From: Inia geoffrensis
Taxonomy: Eukaryota; Chordata; Mammalia; Artiodactyla; Iniidae
Reading direction: 5' to 3'
Assembly (NCBI GenBank): GCA_036417435.1
Contig: CM070899.1
Span: forward strand, 169,351,494-169,415,493
DNA: 64,000 nucleotides
Shown: positions 1 through 12,100 of the stretch, piece after piece
Numbering within the stretch: position 1 is the first letter of the stretch
How the letters are laid out: every line of letters starts with the position of its first letter
Made by a program: the position numbers and the translations under genes
Notes under the pieces: model-generated
What the model was told of the DNA's origin: nothing
What the model saw: the letters and a program-made list of their open reading frames with translations, nothing else
Databases searched by the model: none

Positions 1-644
1 CTTTAACAAAAGATTTTTATTTATTAATTATATTACATTTAATATAGAGTATTTTGCCAATAGAAATGATCCTAAATGAACTTGGTGCATATTTGATATG
101 CTCTTTCTACTGGGGAAAAAAAAAACCTTTTGTTAGTATTATACATAGGAATTTTGGTGCACTTATGCCTGCAAAATCAGTTGTAGATTTTGTAAAGTGC
201 ATCTAAGAGCGGAGAATTCTTCTTAAGAAAAAGAAACAGCCTGCAAAAGGTAGAGATTTTATTGTCCAACATATAGTAATGTGCCTCGAGAAAATTCTCC
301 GATTTATGACGGGGTGTTCTGACTGAGTGCCAGGGCACTTCCCTGACAACTGTTCTTATGATGTTAAGTAGGAAAAAGTTTCCTGACTTGAGTTTAATTT
401 GATTCTCAAGGATTTAAAGGTGTTTTCTTTGCAACCATGGCAATGGACAAAACTGGAAACTATTAAGAGGCAAATTAAACCTCGAAAAGAGTAATGATAC
501 ATTCATTAGGAGCAAAATATATCCATTGGTCAACATTTGAATGCCCTCAGAATCTGTAGTTTTGAGACTGCAATCCCCACAGCAAAGTCTTTGACTTTGG
601 AGAAACTTTGACTGGAAAGGGCACCTCTCCGTTTCTAAGCAGAA

Positions 645-785
645 CTTGACTTTGAAATAAGTTGTTCTGTCTCTGTTCCAGGGTGATGATGTTTCAGTGA
701 ATCACAGTGTTTACAGCCAATAAACTCTTCCTAACACTCCAAGTGCTCGGCACTTGGTTGGTGTTCAATAAATAATTGCTAACTT
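645..785 (+). repeat. MIR/L2-like 3' end fragment
   Basis: It ends with CTCGGCACTTGGTTGGTG followed by TTCAATAAATAATTG, a decayed version of the common MIR/L2 3' end (GGCACATAGTAGGTGCTCAATAAA). It is too degraded to choose between the two families. Confidence 0.45.
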
Positions 786-1689
786 AGGTAAACCAGATGT
801 CCTGTGTGACACCAAAAAAAGCTAGGATTTTTACTTTCTTAACTTTTTGGAGTTCACCCTTTTTAGTCTCAACGTATCTGATGCTTCTTTGTCATTACCC
901 TCTCTCTCTGCTTTGATCAGTGAGATTCTTGCTGACACTAAACCCCAAGGGGTCGGCTGAGCCTGGTTCTACGGTTTCCCCTGCAGTTGATGGGACTTCT
1001 CCTCCGTGCTCAGATGCTCTTGCCCATCTCTCCACCCCAACTGCATTCAACGTTTCTTGGCTGAACTTTCCAGCCCTGATTGCTAAAAAGATCGTGGTGA
1101 ACACCCATAGGTGTCCCTTTCTACCTCTGCCCCAGCAGTGGTTCAGTATTGACCAGCTTTCTATCTTGTCTCTTAATATAGCAATAATTGATGATTATTC
1201 CCTTGAAAAGCCTGTGATATGAAAGCCTCTTCCTTCCTGAATTGTCTTCGTCAGTAGAAGTAGACCCAGTTTTCACAAGCCCAAGAGATTTCAGTGTCCA
1301 CTTCCCACTTCACGGTTTACCCCACCTGTGGCCTCAGCATAGCTCCCACTGCTTTTGATACTGCAGACGGACCTAGGAACTAATGAGACAGAGTGGCACT
1401 GTGCAGAGAATGTTCTAGTAAAGAAGAGGGCAAAATAGACCCCTTCCCAAGAGACGCTGCGTATATGCTCTAGGGAATGAACATTTCTTGGAGAGTGAGA
1501 CGAGGATGATCATTGAGGCTCATATTTTCAGCCTTTTTCTCTTAAGGTGCGTGAAGGTTGTTGGCCTTTCTCTTAACATGAAAATTACTGAGAAACATTC
1601 TTCTTACAAAGGCTACTCACATTTTCTGGGCAGGGCACTGGAAGGGAGGCAATAGAAGAGATGTAATGGTAGGAAAATGGAATGAGCCC

Positions 1690-1855
1690 AGTGGTGTTCA
1701 ATGAGTTCCTTTGTCCCAGTTTCCTCATGAACAGACTAGAGGTGACAGTGATCACATTAATAATTTGCTTAAAGCCATGTTAGGGGGAGTGAGAGATGGT
1801 GCATGTAAATCTTGTCACACCCTGCCTGGAACATACTAGGTGCTCAATGAACAGG
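1690..1855 (+). repeat. MIR SINE, degraded
   Basis: The order of motifs fits the MIR core and 3' end: CCCAGTTTCCTCATGAACAG, then a variable stretch, then CCTGGAACATACTAGGTG followed by CTCAATGAA. No tail or target-site duplication remains, as expected for an ancient copy. Confidence 0.6.
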
Positions 1856-1994
1856 TGCCTTTGGAGCTGGTTCCCCCAAGTCCTTTCTCTTTGCCATGGG
1901 GCTCTTGTGTAATTCCTCACTCTTTTTGGAGGCTGAAATTCCCCACTGTGCCTGGGTATCCTACTTTGAGACCTCATAGCCTTCATGGTAAAAA

Positions 1995-2155
1995 TAATGA
2001 CAGCTAATGTTAATTGAACACGTGTTATGTACCAGGTATGATCTAAATGCTTTATAAGCATTCACTTACTTCATCCTTGCAACTATGCAACAAGACAGAA
2101 GTATTATTATTTCTAATTTACATATGAGAAACTGAGGCAGGGGATGCTTTATTTG
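1995..2155 (-). repeat. MIR SINE, minus orientation
   Basis: Reads as an antisense MIR: GTTAATTGAACACGTGTTAT, CCAGG, then a CTTTATAAGCATT stretch, then TATGAGAAACTGAGGCAGGG. All marks of the reversed MIR consensus occur in order. Confidence 0.75.
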
Positions 2156-2815
2156 GCTGTTTAGCTGTCGCAGCTAAGAAAGTAAGCCATTGGCCTTGGG
2201 GGTCAGGCTTTGGGGTACCCCTCCAGTGCCACCTTTAACTGTGGAGTCTTTCATGGAGTTGTTTAGAAAAAAAAAATCTAACAACTATTCGTACCACCTT
2301 TTTTTGAGTAATGTGCGTTTTGAGTTCCAAAAGCCAACTTATCCATGAACTTTTGGAGTGACATTCCTTTGTCAAGTCCAGGCTGCTGGTAATGGGGTGG
2401 GGAGTGGGGCCCCTGGCTGTCTGTTTGGGGTGAGCTGTGTTGAAAGGTAGTCATCCCGCCCTCACCCAGAGCTTTAACTCAGATGCCCATTTTCCACACA
2501 TCCGGGGTGTCATTCTTCTAAGTCAGTGGGTCTGGCAGGCTTCCAGGAATGACTTTATGCTTTTGGACAATCCACATGGACTGGCCTAGTTTCCAGCAGC
2601 TTCCTATACATAACTCTCCAGAGACAGCCATGCTGTTTCAAGTGCTGGCTCCCGTGGGGGAGGTCTTATTTACAGAATGGATCGTTGGGTTATCAAATAT
2701 TTTAACTATTACTTGTCACTTGCAGGAATACATTTTCTAGGCTCTTTTCACACCTTAGCAGCAGGAAGATGAACTAGCGATCTCCTCTTTTCTGTCTCTT
2801 TTCTGTTTAGTTCCT

Positions 2816-3002
2816 GTTTTTTTAACTTTTTATTGGAGTCTAGTTGTTTACCATGTTGTGTTAGTTTCAGGTGTACAGCGAAGCGAATCAGTTATATATG
2901 TATATCCACTCTTTTTTAGATTCTGTTCCCATGTAGCTCATTACAGAGTATTGAGTAGAGTTCACTGTGCTATATAGTAGGTCCTTATTAGTTACCTATT
3001 TT
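2816..3002 (-). mobile_element. L1 3' end fragment
   Basis: It begins with a T-run and reads TTTTATTGGAGTCTAGTTG, then GTTGTGTTAGTTTCAGG and ACAGAGTATTGAGTAGAG, the reversed 3' UTR of an artiodactyl/cetacean L1. A target-site duplication (TGTTTAGTTCCT at 2804-2815, TGTTTAGTGCCT at 3003-3014) shows an independent, heavily 5'-truncated insertion. Confidence 0.8.
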
Positions 3003-3044
3003 TGTTTAGTGCCTATTTAGAAGGAATTCTTTATTGTTGATGAT

Positions 3045-3240
3045 TAATAATAGCTCTTATTTCATGAGTCTCTTCTGTGTCCTGGGAAGTGGGCCCAGCT
3101 CTTTATACACATTTCCCCCAGTTTCACAGATGAGATAACTAAGGCTCGGAGAAGTTCAGCCATAGGCAGAGCTGAGGTTGAAACCCAGTTCTATCTAGCA
3201 CCAAAGCCTATTTTCCTAACCACCAGGCTCTCTTGCCTAT
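3045..3240 (-). repeat. MIR SINE, minus orientation
   Basis: An antisense MIR pattern: TTTCACAGATGAGATAACTA, AGGCTCGGAGAAG, then GAGGTTGAAACCCAGTTC and a CCTAACCACCAGGCTCTC end. Strongly diverged. Confidence 0.65.
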
Positions 3241-4684
3241 AGCTGCCTTGCAGTCCTTTATAGGGATAAACAGGGTGCCTATAGGGCTAATCCAAACAAC
3301 AAGCAACTTAAAAAAATTCCTGTTTGCTATGGAATCCATTATTCGTGGGATTTACTTGTGTTCCTCAGGCTAATATGGAAAATTAATTTGCATTTTGCGA
3401 GGGTATAGCAGTTCAGGGTGTGGAGGGATGAGACTGCAGCTTGGGAGCCTGGGAATCAAGGGGAAAAAAAACAGATTAAGGTTAAAAATTAGCGTCCTGG
3501 TACCAACAAACAGTGGCTGTAGAAGTAGGTAACCAAGGTTGGTGGGCCCTGTGCCTGAGTTTTATGGTACATTATAAAATGATGACTTTCAATCTGTAAC
3601 GCATTTTCATTAAGTTTAGACACTTCTAATTTGGAATTCACAATGACGGGGCTGCAGCTGAGTTGAAGCTTTCCTGTGTTTACTTAGCCAAACAATTTCT
3701 TTAAAGATCATACACATGACTAAGAGAAACAACGACCTGGGCTGTTCAAGGTAAATTGCTTTTGGTGAGTTTTCAGTGCCTTAGATGCATTTTCTAGATG
3801 ACAATAAATATCAAGTACATGGCTTATTCCCAGTTTATTAAAGTGGCCCCCGTAGAGACCTCTATTAGGGAATATTATTCCCTCTATTAGGCAGCCTTTT
3901 TTAGATGGGGTTGTCATTCTTTTCTAGAAAATTCTGAGCCCAGATTGTGAATAGTCTTCCTTTGGATTTAATGAAGTTTGACTTGTCTCTGAAAATGTCC
4001 ATTTCTGCACCCACAATACTTTAGTTACAGTCAATATCTGGTGTGTAGTGCTGCCTTGTACATACTTATTCTGTGTACAGTAAGTAAGTAAACTAAGAGC
4101 AGTAAGTAAACCGCTGTGCATGAAGGAAAACCAACTAATTATAATAGAAAGGGGTTGGTTTCCCCACTCAGGACTCTCTTCTTTCTTATGGCCATTTCTG
4201 GAAAAGATGAGCTGTCCTAGATTCATATAATTTTAGGGCAAGAATGGGGCTTAGGTGTGGCCAATTTGCTCATTTTCAGACATTCCTTAGGAACATCCAT
4301 TTTCTTGAAAACACAGCCCAGGAAAATGTGAATAAAATCAGATGCGGCATGGATCTGTCTTCCTGGACCCATGAGGTGTTTGTTTTTAATGCTGCATCTG
4401 CGTACCTGCCTCCATGCTCAGGCCTCTCCTTGTCATCCCATTCTTATTTACCCACCTACAGGAAAAAAAAAAAAAGCAAGGCTCCCTCTCTAGCTCTAAG
4501 ACAAGGACATGGTGCTGCTCATCACATATACATTTTTTTTGATGTTCTTTTTAGCTAGCTGGATAGATAGAGGAGTCACATAGATATTCAGGCATGTAAA
4601 ATTTTCCAAATTGCTGAGATCATGAGTTTAACCAGTATTGACTACTACTGAGCCCAAGTCACTGGTAACAGACCGTGTTTTGAA

Positions 4685-4825
4685 TGTCGCAATTCACTCA
4701 TTCATTCATTCATTGAGGAAGCATGCACTTATTGACTGTCAGATGCCATCCATTGACAGTAGAGCAATAAATAAATCACAGACCTTGTCCTGTAGGAGCT
4801 CACAGCCCAGAAGGTGAGGTAGATT
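4685..4825 (-). repeat. L2-like fragment with CATT repeat
   Basis: A short CATT microsatellite (4690-4713) leads into TTATTGACTGTCAGATGCC and AGAGCAATAAATAAATCAC, then CTTGTCCTGTAGGAGCTCAC, an antisense L2 3' end. Confidence 0.55.
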
Positions 4826-5470
4826 GACTTACCTCTGTCTAAGAGGGTGAGCACCTTGACTGCTTTCTAGTGATGGCAATGGGTCGTACTGATCACAGCT
4901 CACCCAGAGTTTGCTTGTGAACCAGGGCACTCACTTCCCAGGCTAGCTGAGTTGGGTGGGGGTGGTTCAAGGAAGGCTCGGAGGGTGCTGTGTAGGTGGT
5001 AGGTGTCTGTTATTATAGATCTGCTTTAGAGAAGAATTTGAGCCCCAGTAGACCAAGTTCAGTATAAAGCCAACGATTCACGAATCACTTCTAAAGAGTA
5101 GAGTAAGTGAATTCAATTCCATCTCTAAGGATTCTCATCCCCAAAGGTTTCTGTTTAGGAAAGCAAAGCTCAGGGCATCATAACTTTCTACCTCCGAGGT
5201 TTGGCTTGCTTTACGGATTCAGGTTTCCTTGAGGTGAACAGACCCGTTCTCAATTTAGAAAAATAAATCAAAACCTTAAGTTCAGATTTCACTACAGTTT
5301 TGTTTTGATTTTTCCAATTTAGTAAGTGTTCCATTTTAATAACCAGACTGTGCTTTTTGTTCTATTTTATTTTTCCTCAAAGAAAAGGCACAGAATTCCA
5401 AAATCCTTTTTTAGGTTTAGTCCAGATACCCGTTTCTTACAACATTTGTCTTTTATGTAGCTATTTGTCT

Positions 5471-5678
5471 TCTTTTTTGTGTGTGTGCGGTACGCGGGCC
5501 TCTCACTGCCGTGGCCTCTCCCGTTGCGGAGCACAGGCTCCGGACGCGCAGGTTCAGCGGCCATGGCTCACGGGCCCAGCCGCTCCGCGGCATGTGGGAT
5601 CCTCCCTGACCGGGGCACGAACCCGTGTCCCCTGCATCGGCAGGTGGACTCTCAACCACTGCGCCACCAGGGAAGCCC
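5471..5678 (-). mobile_element. CHR-type SINE (short form)
   Basis: Starts with a T/GT tail then GCGGTACGCGGGCCTCTCAC and ends GCGCCACCAGGGAAGCCC, the reversed tRNA-like head. The B box lies at about 5618-5630 in reverse. The T-tail has turned partly into a GT run and no clear target-site duplication is left. Confidence 0.92.
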
Positions 5679-5719
5679 GGTAAAATCATTTTAAAAAACA
5701 AGTTGTCAGTATATATTCA

Positions 5720-6150
5720 GAGTTCTCAAAGTACTTATACCTTTTGCTCTAGTAATTTCATATCATGAAGTAATCAGAGAAGTGCAGACTGATATTTATA
5801 TACTGGAATGCTCACTGAGGCATTATTTATACTAATGAAAATAGGAGACAACTTAAAAGTTTAACAGAAAACAGTCATTAATCACATTTGGTACACCAAA
5901 AAAAGGAATATCATGCAGCTGGTAAACATCTGGTCCTCAAAGAATATTCAGTAACATGGGGAAAGTCTCATAAAACGGTGTTTAGTGAAAAACATTCATC
6001 CCATTTCTGAAAAAAAATTATGTTTGGAAATAAAACAGGAAGCAAACATGCCAAAATCTTAACAGCGGTTATTGATGGTTGAGTTTTTTTGTTTTTGCTC
6101 TCGCCTGGATTTTCTAATAAACCTGTGTTGTGTAATGCAGAGTATACCTA
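5720..6150 (+). mobile_element. Ancient L1 3' region, degraded
   Basis: Phrases such as GGCATTATTTATACTAATGA, GGAATATCATGCAGCTGG and GTTTAGTGAAAAACATTC follow the order of the conserved C-terminal and 3' UTR part of old mammalian L1 elements. No ORF survives. Confidence 0.5.
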
Positions 6151-6312
6151 AGAGTCAAGTGGGATAAATTGCAATGTTTATTTTCAGTAAACTGAAAAGC
6201 ACTGCCCACGGGCATTTTTATTTATTGTACTCTATCAATGAGTCACACAATCCAGAGACCTTTATCTAGAATTCAATCCCTTCCTGATAGGTTCCCTGCC
6301 TTCTTTCCTTTT

Positions 6313-6655
6313 CTTTCTTTTTTTTTAAAATTAATTAATTAATTTATTTGTTTTTGGCTGCCTTGGGTCTTCGTTGCTGCGCGTGGGCTTTCTCTAGTTC
6401 CGGTGAGCAGGGGCTACTCTTCGTTGTGGTGCCTGCGGGCTTCTCATCGCAGTGGCTTCTCTTGTTGAGGAGCACGGGCTGTAGGCACATGGGCTCAGTA
6501 GCTGTGGCTGGCAGGCTCAGAGCACAGGCTCAGTAGTTGTGGCGCATGGGCTTAGTTGCTCTGCGGCATGTGGGATCTTCCCGGACCAGGGATCGAACCC
6601 ATGTCGCCTGCAATGGCAGGTGGATTCTTAATTACTGTGCCACCAGGGAAGCCCC
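6313..6655 (-). mobile_element. CHR-type SINE (long form)
   Basis: T-rich AT tail, then GGCTGCCTTGGGTCTTCGTT and the full long-form body, ending TGTGCCACCAGGGAAGCCCC. It is bounded by a 14-bp duplication CCTTCTTTCCTTTT (6299-6312 and 6656-6669), so it is an intact insertion. Confidence 0.93.
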
Positions 6656-6669
6656 CCTTCTTTCCTTTT

Positions 6670-7005
6670 TATTTCTCTTTGCTCCCAGACCACCCTCTAG
6701 CCCTCCAGAACCCAGACCTCCCTGTCTCCCAAGCCCTTCTCACCACCTGGAATTCCTTCATTGCTGATCCTTGCACATTCAGGGCCCCTGGGGTTCACCT
6801 CTATTCCAGGAACATCTTCCCAGGCCAGCCTCTGAATTCCTACAAGCCTTTATTGTATTTCCCTGTGACCTAACTATTCTCTGTGGGTCTGTTTCTGAAA
6901 CTAGGTTACAAATACCCACAGGGCAGCCCAGCATGTGTCTAGTACAAAACTTGTTACACAAGAGGTAGGGTTAGTACACAGTAGATGCTCAGTCAGTATT
7001 GCGGA
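6670..7005 (+). repeat. L2 LINE 3' fragment
   Basis: CCACCTGGAATTCCTTCATT, TTCAGGGCCCCTGGGGTTC and the closing GTACACAGTAGATGCTCAGT keep the order of the L2 3' end. The SINE at 6313-6655 sits at its 5' edge. Confidence 0.55.
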
Positions 7006-7664
7006 TTATCTCCTTGCTAATCTAATTGTGGTAATACAGTCCACCACCCATTTGGAAAACATTTATGGGGGGACATGTCTCCCCGCCACCTAGCCCCCCA
7101 AAACAAGGTCATTTAGAGACCATGGACCATCCATGAGCCAAATGAGCATCCCAGATGTAAGGGAAATGAGTTTGCAGACCGAACAGACATTTATTCTGCG
7201 CCCGCTCCCCCCTGCCCCCCCAAACTTTGTGTGGCTCTTCACAGACCTCCTTGCTGCTAAGGAATCACTTTCTATGTGACGTCTAGGGGAACGTTTGGGC
7301 TCTCCTCTCCTTTTAACCTCAGAGGACTTCTTTTTATGACCTGAAATGAAGTTATCCTTTGTTGTAGTGGCTGGAGTTTTAGGGAAGGTGGGGCCAGCCG
7401 TTCAGGGCCAGGGCCCAGCTGTGCTTATACTGGAAATCAGGCCTGGAAAGAAAAATGGTGGCAGGAGCCGATGGCAAAAACCCACAAGCAAGAGGTCACG
7501 GGCTCAGAGGCCTACACGGCCGGACGGGCAGCTCTCGCAGGCCTTGGGCTGGGGAGGAGAGGCCGGGATTGAAGACCTGAGCTGGCTTCACCGTGGAGGC
7601 TCAAGACCTTCAAGCTTCCTGACCATTCACTTGCTCAAGCCCTTGGAGGGACCCTAACAATTTT

Positions 7665-8318
7665 CTAGTTAATTTTTATTTTTTAATTAAAAATTTTTTA
7701 AATTTATTTAAAAATTTTTTAAAAATTAATTTCTATTGGAGTATAGTTGCTTTATAATGTTGTGTTAGTTTCTGCTGTACAGCAAAGTGAATCAGTTATA
7801 CATATACATACATACACTCTTTTTTATTTTATTTAAGGTTTTTAAAAAAATTTATTTTATTTATTTATTTTTGGCTCCATTGGGTCTTTGCTGCTACGTG
7901 CGGGCTTTCTCTAGTTGCAGTGAGCAGGGGCTACTCTTCATTGCGGTGCACGGGCTTCTCATTGCAGTGGCTTCTCTTGCTGTGGAGCATGGGCTCTAGG
8001 TGCCCAGGCTTCAGGACTTGTGGCTCGCGGGCTCTGGAACGCAGGCTCAGTAGTTGCGGTGCACGGGCTTAGTTGTTGCGCGACATGTGGGATCTTCCCG
8101 GACCAGAGCTCAAACCCGTGTCCCCTGCATTGGCAGGCAGATTCTTAACCACTGCGCCACCAGGGAAGTCCCCACTCTTTTTTTAGGTTCTATTCCAATA
8201 TAGGTCATTACAGAGTACTGAGTAGAGTTCCCTGTGCTATACAGTATGTTCTTAGTTATCTCTTCTATATATTGTAGTGTATATATGTCAATCCCAATCT
8301 CCCAATTTATCCCTCCCT
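7665..8318 (-). mobile_element. L1 3' end interrupted by a SINE
   Basis: TTTCTATTGGAGTATAGTTG then GTTTCTGCTGTACAGCAAAG is the reversed L1 3' UTR. It stops at 7826, resumes after a SINE at 8173 with TTAGGTTCTATTCCAATATA, and continues to about 8318. The AT-rich start suggests a lengthened A-tail. Confidence 0.85.
7827..8172 (-). mobile_element. CHR-type SINE (long form) inside L1
   Basis: TTTATTTATTTTTGGCTCCA begins the body and GCGCCACCAGGGAAGTCCC ends it. The host L1 target CACTCTTTTTTA is duplicated at about 7815-7826 and 8173-8185, so the SINE is younger than the L1. Confidence 0.92.
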
Positions 8319-8493
8319 GTAGTTAAAATTTTGATTTATTTTTCTTAGAGAGGTCACCCCAAATTACACAAGCTTTAGGCCCCATAATACCTGGTTCCAT
8401 GTGTAATAGAACTCCGGTGGCTGGAGGGCTCTATCTAAACAAGCAGGACTATTCAGCTCCAAGTGATGACAGCTAATCAACAGTGTTGCTAAA

Positions 8494-8621
8494 TGGGGAT
8501 GTATGTATATGTATAGCTGATTCACTTTGTTATACAGCAGAAACTAACACACCAATTGTAAAGCAATTATACGCCAAGAAAGATGTTAAAAACAAAGGAC
8601 AGCTGCAAAAAAAAAAAAAAA
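8494..8621 (+). mobile_element. Very short L1 3' end insertion
   Basis: Only about 128 bases: AGCTGATTCACTTTGTTATA, then AAACTAACACACCAATTGTA, then AAGAAAGATGTT and an A-tail. It is bounded by a perfect 12-bp duplication AGTGTTGCTAAA (8482-8493, 8622-8633), a clean example of extreme 5' truncation. Confidence 0.9.
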
Positions 8622-9623
8622 AGTGTTGCTAAAGCTTCTGATTTTTCAAGGGCAGCAAGGAATCCAGATTTTTGTATGAAATCTCTTACATTTTAGATGT
8701 TGGCAACTTAAAAAACAAAAATCAAACTTTCTCTGGCCAAAACAAATCATATATAGAGGCTTGATTGAGCCCATGGGCTCCCAGACTATGCTTTCTGGTT
8801 ATTGGAGCCGGTTGGAATTACAGAATTGCCAGGTGCCGGGAATGGCTCTACGGCAGGTACACCTGCCCTCCTGGTCCCCTGACCATTAAGAACAGGCCAG
8901 ACCAGGTCTAAACCAGCGAGCTTTGCTCTTTTTCATGGCTGCAGCCCACAGCCAGACATTCCCTAAGTGTCTGCCACTGGTCACAGGGCAGGGAGATGGC
9001 CAAGAGTGTAGATGGATGAATGGGTATAAATTCATCCTTACAGCTGGCAAAGCCAACTGAAGCACGTGGTCCACGGACAGTGATGTGGCAGCAAAGTCAC
9101 CTTGTGAACATCCAAAGGCAATGAGGGGTGGCTATAATTCTTCCCCGGGCACTAATGGGTCTCATAGGCGGGTAAGGAATTGTTCTGTGCTCCTCTGCAG
9201 GGTAGCAGCCAATAATTTCAGGAAAGATTTATGTAATTTCTTAAATGGAAAGCAAGTCACTTCGTTGTATCCCCCAATCCTCCTGAGACTAGGCAGCCCA
9301 GCATTCCAGAACTGCAGACTTTCTTCAGTGTGAACACTCTTTAGAATCTATAGAGCCTCCCCCCGAACCCAACCCCAGTGAAAGGAATTACTTCTGGGGA
9401 CCATTTCCTGTGCAGTGCATGGGCGCTCTTACAACCCCCCGATGTGATGAAGACATCCCATCATCAGATGGGGCTGTGGGATGGAACTAGAGGCAGAACA
9501 TGGCAGTCACGGCTTTAGGACAAGGACCAGGCTGATGGGAACAAGGAGAGCCATTGACAGCCCTGTGGGCATCTCTCTGCTGTCAGCTCTGATGGGTGAT
9601 AAAGCTGCTTCCAGTGGTTGCAT

Positions 9624-9957
9624 GTTTTTAAATTAATTAATTAAGTAATTATTTTTGGCTGCACTGGGTCTTTGTTGCTGCACGCAGGCTTTCTCTAGTT
9701 GTGGTGGGCAGGGGCCACTCTCTGTTGCGGTGTGCGGGCTTCTCATTGCGGTGGCTTCTTTTGTTGCGGAACACGGGCTCTAGGCACACGGGCTTCAGTT
9801 GTTGTGGCTCGCGGGCTCTAGAGAGCAGGTTCAGTAGTTGTGGCGCGCAGGCTTAGTTGCTCTGTGGCATGTTGGACCTTCCCGGGCCAAGGCTTGAACC
9901 CGTGTCTCTTGCACTGGTAGGGGGATTCTTAACCACTGCACCACCAGGGAAGTCCCC
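9624..9957 (-). mobile_element. CHR-type SINE (long form)
   Basis: AATTAATTAAGTAATT tail, GGCTGCACTGGGTCTTTGTT body and CACCACCAGGGAAGTCCCC end. A perfect 13-bp duplication CCAGTGGTTGCAT flanks it (9611-9623, 9958-9970). Confidence 0.94.
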
Positions 9958-10217
9958 CCAGTGGTTGCATCTTGATTTCTAATTAGCTTGTTCTGGGATC
10001 TGCTTTGCTACAGAATGGCTTGGGGGGCTGCAGCTCAGTGTTTAATTAATCTATTGTGGTGACTAAGCTTGAGAAACATGGGGCCAGAGCCAGAGGGATC
10101 GGTTGTATAAACGGAGATTCTCTTGATTCTAAGAAACAGAAGTTGAGGGAGAGGCAGGATATGGAGGGGATGGGGGAAATTGTAGGACATCTACTTCTAC
10201 CGGGGGCATTAGGGAAC

Positions 10218-10530
10218 CATCAAGACCCGTATATATGCTGTCTACAAGGACATGGGTTCAAGCCCCGGTCCAGGAAGATCGCACATGCTGCAAAGCAGCT
10301 AACCCTGTGTGCCGCAACTATGGAGCCTGCACTCTAGAGCCCGCGAGCCACAACTACTGAAGCCCATGTGCATAGAGCCTGTGCTCCACAACAACAGAAA
10401 CCAGTGCAATGAGGAGCCCGTGCACAACAACGAAGAGTGGCCCCCACTTGCTGCCACTAGAGAAAGCCCGCACGCAGCAAAAAAGACCCGATGCAGCCAA
10501 AAATAAACAAGCAAATAAATAATTAAACAG
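10218..10530 (+). mobile_element. 5'-truncated long-form SINE fused to an L1 ORF2 snippet
   Basis: From about 10247 the sequence is a long-form CHR SINE missing its A box, entering at GACATGGGTTCAAGCCCCGG and ending in an A-rich AAATAAACAAGCAAATAAAT tail. Immediately before it, about 28 bases (10220-10247) match the L1 ORF2 stretch seen again at 12198-12226. This looks like a chimeric retrotransposition product. The full-length L1 at 10531 follows directly. Confidence 0.75.
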
Positions 10531-11139
10531 AGGGACTTTCAAGATGGTGGCAGAGTAAGACATGGAGATCAACTTCCTCCCCACAAATACATCAAAAATA
10601 CATTGACACGTGGAACAACTGCAGAACAGCTGAACCCTGGCAGAAGACCTCAGACTTCCCAAAAGGGTTTTGGTTCTCCGGCAGGGTGTCAGTCCTGAGC
10701 CCCTGAGGTGGGAGAGCCAAGTTCAGGACATTGGTCCACCAGAGACCTCTCAGCTCCATGTAATATCAAACGGCGACAACACTCCCAGAGATCTCCATCT
10801 CAATGCTAAGACCCAGCTCCACTCAATGACCAGCAAGATACAGTGCTGGACACCTTATGCCAAACAACTAGCAAGAGAGGACACAACCCCACCCATTAGC
10901 AGACAGGCTGCCTAAAATCATGATAAGTTCACTGACACCCCAAAACACACCACCAGACATGGTCCTGTCCACCACAAAGACAAGATCCAGCTGCATCCAC
11001 CAGAACACAGGCACTAGACCCCTCCACCAGGAAGCCTACACAACCCACTGAACCAAACTTACCCACTTGGAGCAGACACCAAAAACAATGGGAACTACAA
11101 ACCTGCAGCCTGAGGAAAGGAGACCCCAAACACAGTAAG

Positions 11140-12041
11140 TTAAGCAAAATGAGAACACAGAGAAATACACAGCAGATGAAGGAGCAAAGTAAAAACCCAC
11201 TAGGTCAAACAAATGAAGAGGAAATAGGTAGTTAGCTTGAAAAATAATTCAGACTAATCATAGTAAATGTGATCCAAAATCGTGGAAATAGAATGGAGAA
11301 AATACAAGAAATGTTTAACAAGGACCTAGAAGAACTAAAGAGCAAACAAACAATGATGAACAACACAATAAATTAAATAAAAAATTCTCTAGAAGGAATT
11401 AACAGCAGAAAAACTGAGGCACAAAAACAGATAAGTGACCCGGAAGATAAAATAGTGGAGATAACTACCACAGAGCAGAATAAAGAAAAAAGAATGAAAC
11501 TAATTGAGGACAGTCTCCGAGACCTCTGGGACAACATTAAACACAACAACATTCGAATTATAGGGGTCCCAGAAGAGGAAAAGAAAAAGAAAGGGACTGA
11601 GAAAATATTTGAAGAGATTATAGTTGAAAACTTCTCTAATATGGGAAAGGAAATAGTCAATCAAGTCCAGGAAACACAGAGAGTCCCATACAGAATAAAT
11701 CCAAGGAGAAACACGCCAAAACACATATTAATCAAACTATCAAAAATTAAATACAAAGAAAAAATATTAAAAGCAGCAAGGGAAAAATAACAAATAACAT
11801 ACAAGGGAATTCCCATAAGGTTAACAGCTGATCTTTCAGCAGAAACTCTGCAAGCCAGAAGGGACTGGCAGGACATATTTAAAGGTATGAAAGGGAAGAA
11901 CCTACAACCAAGATTACTCTACCCAGCAAGGATCTCATTCAGATTCGATGGAGAAATTAAAACTTTTACAGACAAGCAAAAGCTAAGAGAATTCAGCACC
12001 ACCAAACCAGCTTTACAACAAATGCTAAAGGAACTTCTCTA
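11140..12041 (+). pseudogene. L1 ORF1 (RNA-binding protein) relic
   Basis: L1 ORF1p is a trimeric nucleic-acid chaperone with an N-terminal coiled coil, an RRM and a C-terminal domain. The segment 11455-11790 is open and contains the RRM core (residues IRIIGVPEEE and NFSNMGKEI). A nonsense codon TAA at about 11788 occurs where related L1s read Gln. The C-terminal part around 11885-12041 (LLYPARISFRFDGEIKTF) follows and ends at TAG 12041. The N-terminal part is fragmented. Confidence 0.85.
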
Positions 12042-12100
12042 GGCAGTAAACACAGGAGAAGGAAAAGACCTACAATAACAAACCCAGAACAATTAAGAAA

